Part shown: piece after piece, positions 47,279 through 59,851 of the stretch
How positions within the stretch are numbered: position 1 is the first letter of the stretch
Layout of the letters: each line of letters starts with the position of its first letter
Source: Artemisia argyi
Lineage: Eukaryota > Streptophyta > Magnoliopsida > Asterales > Asteraceae
Assembly: GCA_030686995.1 (NCBI GenBank)
Contig: CM060709.1
Coordinates: 126,510,373 to 126,574,372, forward strand
Length of the DNA stretch: 64,000 bases
Reading direction: 5' to 3'
Program-made: the position numbers and the translations under genes
The notes under the pieces: generated by a model
The model's input: the letters and a program-made list of their open reading frames with translations, nothing else
Databases searched by the model: none
What the model was told of the DNA's origin: nothing

Positions 47279-48655
47279 TGATATGTTTCGAAAGCTTTAT
47301 ATTTATTAAACTAGTTTCACTATTTCCTTAATACACAAAACACATGGGCAAAAGTATAACCCCCGTTTATAGCAAAGGTTGGAGATAAGACTAGGTCGTC
47401 CCAAGAGAGGATGTTGTTTCCTATTGCTACTTATAGATAACAAAATTAGATTCCAATGATTTTCCCAATCTATATTAAAAGTATGTTTATTCAAGGCAAA
47501 GCACATGAGAATCATGAGAGGAATCACAGAAGTTACATGGACAAAGCATAAGAGTAAGACATGATGGTAGATCATGTTAACTAGTATATCTATCCTATGT
47601 AAAAGAATCTCCTTTCGGCCTTTGATTCTAGATACACAGAATGCATAAAGTGTGGTCCAAGTATGAAGTATATAACATGCATTTCCTCTAGTCAAGCCGT
47701 TAGACATTAGACTAGCCATTAAACGTGTCATAGTCAAGGTTATCATTTGTTTTACTATGCAATTCTCACAAGCATAGCAATGAGTTGTTATAGACAGACA
47801 ATTCATAATATAACCAACATGATTGAATCTTTCGACCTTTAAGCAATCACTACGATCAATCAAGACAAACAATAAGATACTAAACAATGACATATCAAAT
47901 GCAAGTAACATAGATTCAATATTCATGATATTAATCTGATAACAAACATGGCTCGAATGTCTCAAACAAACATAAAGTTACTACTCCATATTATTCATAA
48001 AGTTAAACAAGTACACAAGTATTTCTAGCATTATAATGAATTATACCAAAAGTATTCGAGTTCCAAGTGGTTCTCCACGTGTGGTTCTTACTACTTAGCT
48101 AGTGGTTTTGGCTCAAACTACTACTAACTACTTCTATGACGATGATTATTTGTTGTTGTTGTGTTGTGTTAAAACCTCCATTTTGGGCTCCTATTTATAG
48201 CATGAAATGTTGCCCTAGCACGTCCAAATGAGTTATGATAGGCAAGTGATCGGCCTCAACATTGAAGTGTCTCATTAATATAGATAACATAACTGCCATG
48301 TGAAGTACGCCGCGCATTTGATGTAAAACCGGCGAACTTTATTTTTCGTAACCGACGCTTATGTTGTATATAACCTGCGTACTTTACGTTTGACTCGTGA
48401 ATATATAGTTGACCAAAGGTGCCCATAAGCGGCGCTCTTCCTTCATATAAGCAGCGTGCTTTAGTCCAAACTAAATCTTTTTCCTTTTATATTTACAAAG
48501 TCATCCAACTCGTGCTTATCTTGTTACTTTCACCAGACCTATATCCTGCAAATATATTCTCATATTAAGCATCAAAAGTCCTAATAATGTGGTTATTTTA
48601 TTCTATAATTTATATAATATCGGGGGTATAAACATGTATAATACGAGGCTCATCA
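47279..48655 (-). mobile_element. 3' LTR of element G (1,377 bp)
   Basis: Plus-strand ends TGATATG and CTCATCA. Minus-strand TATA at 48192-48199. CGGCG words crowd U3 at 48300-48465. It lacks the MITE found in the other LTR and has a deletion of about 52 bp near 47458. Minus-strand AAGTATGGAGGAGTT, just right of it, is the polypurine tract. Confidence 0.93.
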
Positions 48656-49076
48656 AACTCCTCCATACTTAAACCAATGTTTGCCCTCAAGCATTAAAGA
48701 AATGTATTTTTTAAAAACTAAGTCTCGTATAAGTTTCAAAAGTACATATTTGTTGTGTATCCAAGACAACCAAGAATAACATGACATGCTCATCACGAAA
48801 GTATAAAATTTTCATATTCACTCAAGCACTCATAAAAAAGGTTTTTGGTATGGAATCACTCTCAAAGATCAGTCATAACTTATGGATTTACCATATGCTT
48901 GTAAAAGAAACAAAACTGCATCGACGTGGCGTAAGCACCAAGTATAAATATCAAAGAGGTCTTTTATTGGGTTTAAGGGTTATAAGGTATGTATATTGAA
49001 TATTTGTTGAAAACACTTAAGTCAGGAATTCATCTTTACTTCTCATCATTTTTTCTCTTTTTATTTCTTTTTTATC

Positions 49077-49123
<47 letters not shown>

Positions 49124-49231
49124 CAACCACATTATAACAAACATAAAGCGTGCACTTTTCATACTCGTCGTAATTGGTATACAACCATACTTTTTCTCAC
49201 ATATACTCCAATTCTTATATTCTTGACTAAG

Positions 49232-49309
<78 letters not shown>

Positions 49310-49817
49310 TAAAGTTAAAATAAAAAGACAAATATCCATAAAAAGAATAAAAATATATATTTTTTTAAAAATTTATTGAAAATTCCAAAAAAATTCCACA
49401 AGATCGGGTATGTTGGTGCAAAAAACTTTTGTGAAACAAGTTTTTCTAATTTTGAGTTTTTATACATTTTTTTAATGCACAAAAAACGAATTTTAATGTG
49501 CAAAAAAATTTTAATGCACAAAATTTTCAACTTGTTTTAGTTAGATGCACAATGTTATTTTGATGAAAAAAGTCAAAAGAAGTTGGGTCAAAAAAACACA
49601 TTTTTGATGCACAAAAAAGCGATTTAATGCACAAACGTATTTTTTTATAATATTTTTTTGGATAAAGTAACCACTTTTAGAAAAACTTCCTTCACAACTT
49701 TTTCATGCACCAACATACCCGATCTTGTGTATTTGTTTTGAATTTTTCAAGAACTTTTTTTTAAAAAAAAATTTTTTTATTCTTTTTACGGAAATTTGTC
49801 TTTTTATTTGATCTTTA

Positions 49818-49898
<81 letters not shown>

Positions 49899-50997
49899 TT
49901 CTTGATAGATGAATAGAATCGAAATTTCAAGGCTCAGAAGGGTGTATCTAATGGATAATAGCACTAAAAGTGAGTGCTAAAGGGTTATATTTCGATTAGA
50001 AAACGGTTGGCTTATATATGGTGTAATTCCTAATTTTTGCCTCTTATCATGTAAAAATACTTATATCACACGAATGTGATCTCACTGCTGTCTCATAATG
50101 ATTTCAAATACAAGTTCTAGAATCACATAATTTATCGACACACTCATAAATAAAGAAATCAAGCATAAAAGGTATATACCGATATAGGCTCGAAATCCTC
50201 ACATTTATAGTGGTAATGGTCACAAAATGTGCAAATAATGTCATTAATCCCGATTGAGACTTCTTATAATTGTTTTGGATACGTTTAAAGTTCTTTAGTT
50301 ATTTCCAATTTTACTTCATTTTATATACCCCATAATCGGCGTACTTCAATATAATGTTCGTCGATTTTTAGTTATAAACACAGCGTTCTTTTGCCAAAAG
50401 CGGCGCTTTTCTTAAATTTTTTTTTTTTTTTGTCTTAACAGTTTAAATTTTTTCATGTTTTAGCACAAGTTTATTTTTTTTTCAAGTTATCTTCCCCCCC
50501 CCCCCCCCCCCCCCCCCCAAATACATAAATTAAGCATTGTCTATAATGCTTTAAAATTAAAAATAAAGTATAACGGGAAAAATAAAGGATAACGGTACTT
50601 CCCGGGTATGCTTTGTTATTCTCCCGTGAAATCTCCAAGTAAATGTCCTTCTTTTAGACCATAATCACATTCCCCGTATCATCATTCAACAAACAATATC
50701 CACAAAATAGTAGATTGCCCTTGACAACTACGTTAGAATTAATAATATAGCATTGATAATAGTTATATTGTTCAAATTGTTTTAAATGGCAACCAGTGTG
50801 CCAACGTGGTGGTGGTAGTGGTGCAAATGTTCAAATTGTTTAGTTGTTGGATACCAACAGAGGTACCCAGATACAGACCATAAATTGCTTTAGAACATGT
50901 TTTGAAATTGTTTTTAATCATGACCAACACACTGGTCATTCCAACAAAGAAACATCGCCGTGTTTTCCATCAACACCGGCATCCTTCAACTTTGCTC
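48656..50997 (-). other. Non-coding 3' interior of element G
   Basis: No credible gene; long frames here are translations of TA or T runs. Contains a T-run (49078-49119), a large foldback (49234-49895), CGGCG words at 50330-50410, a C-run (50496-50518) and several T-runs. Confidence 0.6.
49234..49895. repeat. Imperfect foldback with (TA)n tips and a motif-bearing loop
   Basis: The arms (49234-49440 and about 49685-49895) are inverted copies. Both begin with about 37 TA units, then GGTAAAG, AAAAAGACAAAT and an inner CACAAGATCGGGTATGTTGGTGCA-like block. The loop of about 245 bases holds six AATGCACAAAA-type words. It may be a MITE or foldback transposon; target duplications cannot be read next to the TA runs. 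Confidence 0.75.
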
Positions 50998-51302
50998 TCA
51001 TTCTTCCATCACATCCAAGGGCTCTACTTCCATGATTTCAGGAAGTCCCTTCATTATTCCATTATCATCATCCCTCAAGTACCAAAAACTCTTTAACTTC
51101 ACAGACTTGCATAGAATTGGTTTGTCAAGCAGCTTCATCTCTTCCTTTTTGAACAAACCCAAACTCCTTGCAATCCTAGAAACTAGATGTCCACAACAAA
51201 TTCTTGATCCTCTACCAGTCACAGCTTGGTAAACCAGATGCAGGGCAATTAACCTTGCGAGATTCAGCCCACTCAGGTCCTTGTCCCTCACATAAACATA
51301 CA

Positions 51303-51549
51303 AGGGTGCGTTATCTGCAGTACGAATATTAAATGCAGTACTTTACAGTACCATTTAAACCAATAATAATTTAGTATTATTTAATATTTTTAATTAATTC
51401 AAATGGGTAAAATGGTCAAACACATTTTCACTTTTTTTGAATTTTTTAAAATAAAAAACGTTTTATGATTGCCTTAATTTTCAGAAATTTTTATTATTAT
51501 TATTATTTATTAATTTTTTTAGCATTACATGTTTTCAAAAAAATTAGGC

Positions 51550-51594
<45 letters not shown>

Positions 51595-51747
51595 AATTTA
51601 CGTATGTTTCTTGCATACAATTGTTTAGACATCAAAGTTATTTTGCTTAAAATGATAATTGCACATATGTTTCTAGTGTATCTTCTTTAATATTAGCATT
51701 TATAACTAAAAACATAAACAAATGCATGTAATCCATAACTTTATAAC

Positions 51748-51778
<31 letters not shown>

Positions 51779-52058
51779 AAAAAAAAACACGAATAACATA
51801 CATAAAAATTGATATCGAATGAAACACAATTCAAAAACAAATTTAAATTGTTGAATATAGATATGCACGTTAAAAAACATGTGTGCACTCTTCCAAGAAC
51901 ATACGTGTATGCTTCACTTTCTCATCAAATTCATTAAAACACAGATGCACTTGCATCTTTACATCTTTATCATAATCAATTTTTCTTCATAAATGACGTA
52001 CTTGTTGAAAACACATATTCATCAGTCCCATCTTTATCAATACCTGAAATTACAAACA

Positions 52059-52100
<42 letters not shown>

Positions 52101-53189
52101 TTTATTTTTATTTTTATTACGAACACCGGAAAACACATATGCACAATTTAAACACATACGCACAAATTAAAACATACGTGTTTTCTTGATTTCATATCAA
52201 CCGCAAAACACATATGCACACTCTTTTCACTGATTTTATACAAGCACAAAACAAATATGCACTTAATATTTGCTCACTCAATACCAAACCATTAACATAG
52301 TAAACACAACATGAACCACCACCGTCCCATGAACTAATCATATACAAACAGTTATATATTAATATAAACTAAGAACCAACGAATCAATGTATGACTTAAT
52401 ATGTGATTTCATTAAACAAGGGTTGTTGTATAAAAGTGAAAAAACATTGATCAAAATAAATTCGAATATAAATTGTAAGGATAATGAATCACTTGCGTCT
52501 TCTTCTGCTATACAATATTCAAAACAAATATATATATGACCCTTTAACATGATCTTTCTCATTCCACTAGATTCTATCTCAATTAGTAAATGACACAAAT
52601 CAGATTTCAAATTACAAAACATATCTAAAACCCAGTTTATATGACTCGATTTCGTTTCAATACAACGGCACAATTAAATTGACACTGGACCCTTTATTCG
52701 ATCTATCTACAAACAAATTAAAACTAAATACGATCTCAATTACCTTTATAATTAACCTCCTTCTACAAATCAATCAACATATTGGAAAGGGATCGGACCG
52801 GATCTTGTTACTTTTTTCTCGAAAGGCTGTATGGGGCAAATATGAATTGGATTGTGATGTACAAAAAAAAAGTCGAATTAAAAATAATGCTCGATCCAAA
52901 AAAGATCGGTGATGTTTTGATCTAAGGCGACATATGAGATTTGGGAGTCGGTTAATTGGTTTGTGGGGATAGATGGTGGGTGGGTTAACCTGGCACTATT
53001 TTAGGATTAAATATGAAATACCTGGATTACCCTTTTAGGCTTTTTTAGCTTTTTAAATAATGACTTGATCTTTTAATTAATTACATTAAAGGCACAATTG
53101 ATCTCATCTATTGATTAAGTGATCTAACGGTCTAGAATGGTACTGTAAAGTACTGTATTTAATATTGGTACTGCATAGAATACAACACT
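51303..53189. mobile_element. Mutator-like element, non-autonomous, 1,887 bp
   Basis: Perfect 9-bp target duplication AAACATACA (51294-51302 and 53190-53198) and terminal inverted repeats of about 54 bp (51303-51356 and 53136-53189) sharing GCAGTAC, AATATTAAAT and CAGTACTTTACAGTACCATT. A 9-bp duplication with long TIRs is the Mutator signature. No transposase seen. A 77-codon plus-strand frame (52679-52912) is of unknown meaning; it may be a captured fragment. The interior holds T/A runs and an (ATT)n microsatellite at 52058-52100. Confidence 0.9.
51655..52275. repeat. Dispersed ACACATATGCAC motif inside the Mutator-like element
   Basis: About ten copies or near copies, on both strands, at about 51661, 51861, 51880, 51898, 51942, 52012, 52131, 52151, 52171, 52208 and 52250, separated by unrelated AT-rich spacers. 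Confidence 0.8.
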
Positions 53190-54989
53190 AAACATACATT
53201 ATAAAAAGCTCAGGATCCAGCACATACTACTCAAAATATTCTCTTTGAAAAACAGATTCTACCAGAATATTGTGAAGAATCTGTAATACAGTGTCCTTGA
53301 TATTCCAAACCCTTTTCTTGCCATACACTCTGACATCCTCCCTACTTATTTCTTTCCAGAACTCATCTCCATTAAACTCTCCTGTTCTACCTCCTTCAAC
53401 AACTAATCTCTCCAACTTGTCATTCTGCAACTCCATCTCAGTATATAAACCCAACAGCTTCCCAAACTCAAACAAAGTTACTTTTCTCTCAACTCCTCCA
53501 AGTCTAAACTTCATAAATGTCCCAGTCTTAGCTTCCTCATCACTAATATCCTGCTTAACTCTCAAAGAACTAAAGAACTCTAGGCACCATTCAATGTATA
53601 TTGGTTCCCTGATTTCAACATCTTTTCTCCACATCTAGGACGTCACAAACTCATCCCTTTTCACCTTTTTTACCATCAGCACATCATTCATTATTTCCTC
53701 ACAACCAAGAGTCTTCAGGGTAGTCCAGTTCAATACCCTGGGTACATCAATACTTCTGAAGTATAAGCTGTTCAAGATGGTGTTGAAATTCTTCTTTTAT
53801 AGTCGAGTAGCTCCCCTCTATAGTAAATTAGGGTGATCTTCTGGTTCTCTCTTAGGGTTTTTAAGTGCTCCCCGTTGTTCTGGATGCTATCCTAGAGCTT
53901 TCTCCTGGTATATTCTACTCAATCATTCACAAACAAGCAACATTAGTTGTTAGTAAACATAAGTATCACAATCATAATCATTTAAACAAGTTCCATGCCT
54001 CTTGTGAGCAAATTGTTCCAGAAAATCGGCGGTTTTAGAAATAAAATCGGCGGTTACGTGATAAAATTTTCAAAATTGGGAAAAAGTTCGGCAGTTTTTA
54101 GTAAAAGATCCGAGGCCTTGGTCCTCAAAACCGGTGGTTTTTATGCTTTGTTTTATATTCAAGAATCATTCTCATAGTGTCAAGGTTTAAAATTCTATCC
54201 TTCTCAAGCCTCTAAAATCTAAAATTCATCCTTAGGTTTTCAAATAAGCATGTAATAGCAACATATAACAGTTTAAGCATCATAAACTCATAATCTTATG
54301 CATTCTTACTCAAAATCTCTCAAATATTGATATAGCAATTTTTAGAACATGTATTCATCCCTCTAATCTTATAGGCAAATGTTAATTACTCATATCATTC
54401 TACTAACATAGGAAATTATTACTATTAGGACTAAGATAATAACTTATTCTAGAAGTGATCATAATTCTACAACTAAACAAGGGGCAAACTCAATTTTCAT
54501 ATAAAATAACACATAATCAAGCATTAAACATTCATAATTTAGACTATCATAGCAAACCCTAAGTTTTTGATCATCAAAAACCTAAGAAATTTTTTAAAGT
54601 AGATTAACACAAGTGTAAAAACTTACCCTCATTGTGTTGAAATATTTGGTTTTGATCTTCAAAAAAATGTTTGAAAGTGCTTAGAATTTGGTAAAAACCG
54701 TCAGTGTTTGTGTGTGTGTGTGTGTTTGGGTGTTTTTTCTTTCTTAGCGCATAATGTCAAAATGTTTCTTACAGTGTGCTATGATCTTCTAGAAATTTAA
54801 CAAATAATAAACTAAAAAGGTAATCATATAAACATTCACAATTGTTGTTCATTCATCTCTTATAAGAGGCATACTCATCAAGCATAAGGTTGAGATACAA
54901 CTTATTCAAAATTTTGTAAAATAATATAGAAAATAAAAATAAGAAAGGAGTATTGTTTCAACTCCATTATTGGGTGTCGTTTTGATGTT

Positions 54990-56422
54990 TCAAGCAGTGA
55001 AATGCTCTGGTGACATAATGTCACCAAGCTTGTAGGAACCAGATGGTTTCCTCTTAGTAATAGGTTCAGATGGTTTCCTCTTAGTAATAGGTTCAGATGG
55101 TTTGGGATTCTCTTCCTTATTAGGAACAACTTCTTCTTCCTCATGCACTTCTGCCCAAATAGTGATTTCTCCATACTGATAATTGACTATGCTTCTAGTA
55201 TGTTTCATGAAGGCTCTTCCTAATATCACATCAAGTTCTGCATCATCTTCTTCAGGGTTAACATAGAATTCTAGCTCATACCTTTTGGTTTTTTTTTAAT
55301 GTAATCTCCCATAGTTTCTCCTACCAGTTTCATAGACAACATCTTATCAATTTTCTTATCCCCATTTTCTAAAATCTCATATTTCAGATTAAGCTTGACT
55401 ACATATTCTTGAGAAATGAAATTCTTATCTTGATAAAGGTCTAGAATTCCATCTAAAGCAAATAATCCTTCAATATAGAATGGTGTTATATACTTTTCCC
55501 CAACTTCACTTCCATTTCCATCCCTATGGAGTAAAAATACCTTAGTTTTTTCATTCATTTCAGGGGCATAAGGATTCATTTTCCAAAAGCTCTTTCCAAG
55601 AACATTAGTTTCAGGGTGAAGGGTAAGTAAGCCTTTGGAAAATTCAATAATTCCATTAGTTTGTTCGATAAAATCTCTTCCTAGGATCACACTATGCTCC
55701 CATTCATTGTCACTAGGGTTAATATCAAATTCAACAAAGAAAATATCCCTCTTCATTTACACTAGTAATCTTTTAGTAACCTCCTTTATACCATCTTCCT
55801 TTTCTTCAATGCTTACCCTTAGTCTCTTCATTAATTCCTTTGATATTAAGCTCCTGCTATAATCCAAATCAGTCACATCATCATTAGCATAATTGTTCTC
55901 AATAAAGCATGGAGTAATGAACATCATGTAACATCCTTCAGTTTCGATCCTAGGAAAAACGTGAACCCTTTGTTCATTTTCCTTGTTATCAGCTGTAATC
56001 TCAAAAGTGACTTATCCCTGCCAAGTGTTCTTGCTTTCCACTTGGTCTTTCTCATTACTGACTGGTCCTAAATTTGATTTCTTCTCCATTTCTATGGCAT
56101 TACAGCACAACATTAAATTAAACATTAGTAGGTTAGTCAAATAAGTCATAAGTTCATAATCATATTCCAATAACTTCATATAATTCATATATGTCAACAT
56201 ATGAATCTGTTTAATCATCATAGACAAGAAACAAGCTTTCTGCAGAGATTTTTGCAGAAAAGTTTGGCGAGTTTTTATAAAAGTACGGCAGTTACGTGGT
56301 ATTCTAGCCGTTATATTTAAAATTTTCCAGAAGTACGGCGAGTTTATGTAAAACATCGGCGTGTTTCTGGGTTTTTTCTGTCTTCCATAAGAGATATTAT
56401 CATTCATTAATTCAGTTATCAT
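54990..56422 (-). pseudogene. Element G 5' ORF with two protease-like ILGRxF segments
   Basis: The frame runs from 56422 to 55271 with TAA at 56012-56014 and 55757-55759, then shifts to 55229-54990. The segment TDLDYSRSLISKELMKRL followed by SVILGRDFIEQTNGIIEFSKG resembles the two conserved parts of a retropepsin (Asp motif and ILGR-F-xxT-xxI), though the Asp triad is DLD, not DSG/DTG. A second ILGRAFMKHTRSIVNYQYGE occurs at about 55229. A short tandem repeat (PSEPITKRK, twice) follows. Located just after the primer-binding site, where gag would be expected. The protease call is tentative and catalytic activity is doubtful. Confidence 0.5.
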
Positions 56423-56786
56423 TTGAAAACAATTGCAATTATCTCCTCATTTATAATAACAATCCAATATAGCATTTGCAAGCAAACAATTAAAAAGTAA
56501 AAGCAAAATATTTTTGTGTTTTTTATTTTAATGTGCATTATATACTTATGCCACAATTCAGATAGTAAAAACAAGAGTCCTATGTTCTCAAAATCTGGAA
56601 AAGACATTATAAAAGGTTGTTTTTGGGGCTTTTATGAAATCAAATCCAACTACTCTTCACTGTATCAAATTCTCGGCGGTTTTTATCAGAAAAACCGGCG
56701 CTCTTTTGTCTCAGAAATGAAATTTTCTAAAATTCTAGTAAGAATTCTTGGTATAAAAAAAGCTAACAATACGATTCAAACTAACC

Positions 56787-56804
56787 TCCCCGACAGCGGC
56801 GCCA
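56787..56804 (-). other. Primer-binding site of element G (tRNA-Asp)
   Basis: Minus-strand TGGCGCCGCTGTCGGGGA matches the complement of the plant tRNA-Asp 3' end in 16 of 18 bases, seven bases from the 5' LTR. Confidence 0.85.
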
Positions 56805-56811
56805 AAAACTT

Positions 56812-58569
56812 TGATGTGTTTTGAAAGCTTTATATTTATTAAACTAGTTTCACCATTTCCTTAATACACAAAACACATGGGCAAAAGTATAACTCCCGTT
56901 TATAGCAAAGGTTTAAGGTAAGACCAGGTCGTCCCAAGAGAGGATGTTGTTTCCTATTGCTAGTTATAGATAACAAAATTAGATTCCAATGATTGTCACT
57001 TATCTCTAAAACCGTTTTTGTTGGATTTAAGTTCTTTGAAATGTTTTCCCAATTTATATTAAAAGTATGTTTGTTCAAGTCAAAGCACATGATAATCATG
57101 AGAGGTATCACAGAAGATACATGGACAATGCATAAGAGTAAGACATGATGGTAGATCATGTTAACTAGTATATCTATCCTATGTAAAAGAATCTCCTTTC
57201 GGCCTTTGATTCTAGATACACTGAATGCATAAACACTCTGTTCCCGAGTTTTTATTTGGAAAGAAGAGAAGATAATTGGAGAGGTAATAGAAAAAAAATC
57301 ATGTTCCCGAGTTTTTTTTGGAGAGAAGAGAAGAGAAGAGGAGAGAAAATTATGCCAAAACTTCTCTCCTAATCTTCTTTCCAAATTGGGATGATTTGAA
57401 GAGAAAGAGATTTTCAAGCCATTTTTTCTTACATGTCATTTCTTTTCTCTCCAACTAAGGAACACAAAATTAAAAATCATTTTTTTGCCTCTCCTCTTCT
57501 TTTCTCTCTTGTTTCCTCACTTCATTTCTCTTCTTTCCGATTTATACTCGGGAACAGAGTGAAAGTGTGGTCCAAGTATGAAGTATATAACATGCATTTC
57601 CTCTAGTCAAGCCGTTAGACATTAGACTAGCCATTAAACGTGTCATAGTCAAGGTTATCATTTGTTTTACTACACAATTCTCACAAGCATAGCAATGAGT
57701 TGTTATAGACAGACAATTCATAATATAACCAACATGATTGAATCTTTCGACCTTTAAGCAATCACTATGATCAATCAAGACAAACGATAAGATACTAAAC
57801 AATGACATATCAAATGCAAGTAACATAGATTCAATATTCATGATATTAATCTCATAACAACATGGCTCGAATGCCTCAAACAAACATAAAGTTACTACTC
57901 CATATTATTCATAAAGTTAAACAAGTACACATGTATTTCTAGCATTATAACGAATTATACCGAAAGTATTCGAGTTCCAAGTGGTTCTCCACGTGTGGTT
58001 CTTACTACTTTGCTAGTGGTTTTGGCTCAAACCACTACTAACTGCTTCTATGATGATGATTATTTGTTGTTGTTGTGTTGTGTTAAAACCTCCGTTTTAA
58101 GCTCCTATTTATAGCGTGAAATGTTGCCCTAGCACGTCCAAATGAGTTATGATAGGCAAGTGATCAGCCTCAACAATGAAGTGTCTCACTAATATAGAAA
58201 ACATAACTGCCATGTGAAGTACGCCGCGCATTTGATGTAAAACTGGCAAGATTTATTTTTCGTAACTAGCGCTTATGTTGTATATAATCGGCGTACTTTA
58301 CGTTTGACTCGTGAATATATAGTTGACCAAAGGTTCCCGTAAGCGACGCTCTTCCTTCATATAAGCGGCGTGCTTTAGTCCAAACTAAATCTTTTTCCTT
58401 TTATGTTTATGAAGTCATCCAACTCGTGCTTTTCTTGTTACTTTCACCAGACCTATATCCTGCAAATATATTCTCATATTAAGTATCAAAAGTCCTAATA
58501 ATTTGGTTATTTTATCCTATAATTCATATAATATCGGGGGTATAAACATGTATAATACGAGACTTATTA
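56812..58569 (-). mobile_element. 5' LTR of element G (1,758 bp including a MITE)
   Basis: Aligned with 47279-48655; longer because of the MITE (57234-57561) and because the other copy lost about 52 bp. TATA at 58106-58113 (minus strand). CGGCG words at 58215-58375. Confidence 0.93.
57234..57561. mobile_element. MITE, 328 bp, in the 5' LTR of element G
   Basis: Terminal inverted repeat CACTCTGTTCCCGAGT (16 bp perfect) and a 3-bp duplication AAA (57231-57233, 57562-57564). The other LTR has the unoccupied site at 47647-47649. Interior has GAGAGAAGAGAAG-type purine/pyrimidine runs in opposite orientation. The 3-bp duplication suggests a CACTA- or PIF/Harbinger-type source; no transposase. Confidence 0.92.
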
Positions 58570-58574
58570 CTCCT

Positions 58575-59183
58575 CTACATGCTTGGTTCTCTTATTATAA
58601 ACCCTGAAAGCTCTCTACTGTTTATAGAGTAACCAACAAAATATCCTTCATCAGCTTTCTTATCAAACTTGCCTAGCTGATCCTTGGTATTCAAGATAGT
58701 AAAAGGACACCCAAATGGTTTAAAGAAATCAATCATAGGTTTCCTTCCATGAAATAACTCATATGGAGTCTTGTTGTGAGGCTTAACTACCTTATTTCTA
58801 TTTAGTATAAAACATGCAGTATTCACAGCTTCAGCCCAAAAAGATATATGTAATTTAGAATCAGACAACATTGTTCTTGCAGCCTCAATCGATGTTATAT
58901 TCCTCCTTTCTGCAACACCATTCTGTTGTGGAGTTCTAGCAACACTATATTGTCTTAAAATACCCTTGCTTACACAGAATTGATTGATCACACTATTCTT
59001 AAACTTAGTTCCATTGTCACGTCTGATTATCTTAACCTTTTGGTTAATCAGGTTTTCTATTCTGGTTATGAACTCCTTAAGAATCTCTAGAGTTTCATCC
59101 TTAGAAGCTAGAAAGAAAACCCAAGTAAACTTAAAGTCATATGTGACAACTAGGCAGTAAGACTTCTTGTTCAAGCTATTCAC
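58575..59183 (-). pseudogene. Element B integrase catalytic core
   Basis: Shows RRDNGTKF (second Asp) and GVAERRN (Glu) of the copia integrase, then WAEAVNTACFILNR and KPFGCPFTIL. The first catalytic Asp (LLHIDLFGP) lies in the preceding frame at about 59195, so a shift separates them. Near 58610 an extra AG dinucleotide changes frame; the alternative frame continues into 47273 on the other side of element G. Confidence 0.88.
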
Positions 59184-59851
59184 AAAAAAGGCCCAAATAA
59201 ATCTATATGAAGTAAATGTAAGGGCTTAGTAATTATGTTCACTGTCTTGGACTTGAATGAAACTCTATGTTGTTTACCCTTTTGACAGGCAACACAAGTT
59301 TGACAATTTTCAAACACCTTCATAGGCAGTCCTCTAACAAGATTTACTTTCACCAATTTGTTCATTGTCTTGAAGTTCAGATATCCAAGCCTTCTATGCC
59401 ATAATTTGGACTCATCAAGAGTGGCCTTTGCAATCAGACAAGTCAAAGCTCTTTTAGGAACTATGTTCTTTATATGGTCACTGTATATATTTTCAGTTCT
59501 AGGGACTCTCAATAGCACAAATTTATAATTCGGCAACTGAAAATCAAGAGAAAGGATCATACATTCAGTGTCTGTAAAAAGAGCAAAATTCCTTTTAAGT
59601 CCTTTCACAAGGTATACTTTCTCAAAGTCCAAATTTCCTGTTCTTAGTATACCTCTGCCAATAATATTTCCTCCTTGAGAATAATTCCCAAAAGCAACAT
59701 ATCCACCTTCAAAAGCTTCAAAATCTTCAAGTTGGGACATGTCACCTGTCATATGCCCAGAGCATCCACTATCAACAATAACTCTATCTTTTAATTCTAC
59801 TTGTAGATTGCCTTGCCCATGAAAGTAGAGAAATTAGTTTCTCTTGGGGAC
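59180..59851 (-). pseudogene. Element B protease and GAG-pre-integrase zinc module
   Basis: Protease VDSGCSGHMTG lies at about 59755-59785, followed by an open frame of 190 codons. The HHCC zinc module reads LWHRRLGYLNFKTMNKL with CQTCVACQKGKQHRVSF. It ends in HLLHIDLFGPFL, the start of the integrase core. Order and motifs are those of Ty1/copia. Confidence 0.88.

Larger units (their letters stand above)
50998..53800 (-). pseudogene. Element G ATHILA ORF1-type protein, interrupted by a Mutator-like element
   Basis: Pieces at about 53800-53199 and 51302-50998 join in frame when the Mutator-like element and one AAACATACA copy are ignored. Recognisable ATHILA ORF1 features are IYIEWCLEFFSSL, FRLGGVERKVTLFEFGKLLGLYTEMEL, FWKEIS, then LVYQAVTGRGSRICCGHLVSRIARSLGL. 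Stops include a TAG just before the MWRKDV segment (about 53636) and one after QREYFE (about 53227). ORF1-family proteins are gag-like products of Athila elements; particle formation is the likely ancestral role. Family call is from memory of the pattern. Confidence 0.75.
47279..58569 (-). mobile_element. Element G: Athila-like Ty3/gypsy retrotransposon without RT or integrase
   Basis: LTRs 47279-48655 and 56812-58569, CTCCT duplications, and a tRNA-Asp primer-binding site at 56787-56804. It encodes a divergent protease-like polyprotein and an ATHILA ORF1-type protein, but no polymerase or integrase was found, so it is non-autonomous. It was later hit by a Mutator-like element, a MITE and possibly a foldback element. 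Confidence 0.92.

Noticed and set aside
49061..49339. Minus-strand frame of about 92 codons rich in Tyr-Ile
   Set aside because: It is a translation of a TA microsatellite and a T-run.
49703..49930. Second Tyr-Ile-rich frame
   Set aside because: Translation of the mirror TA microsatellite in the foldback.
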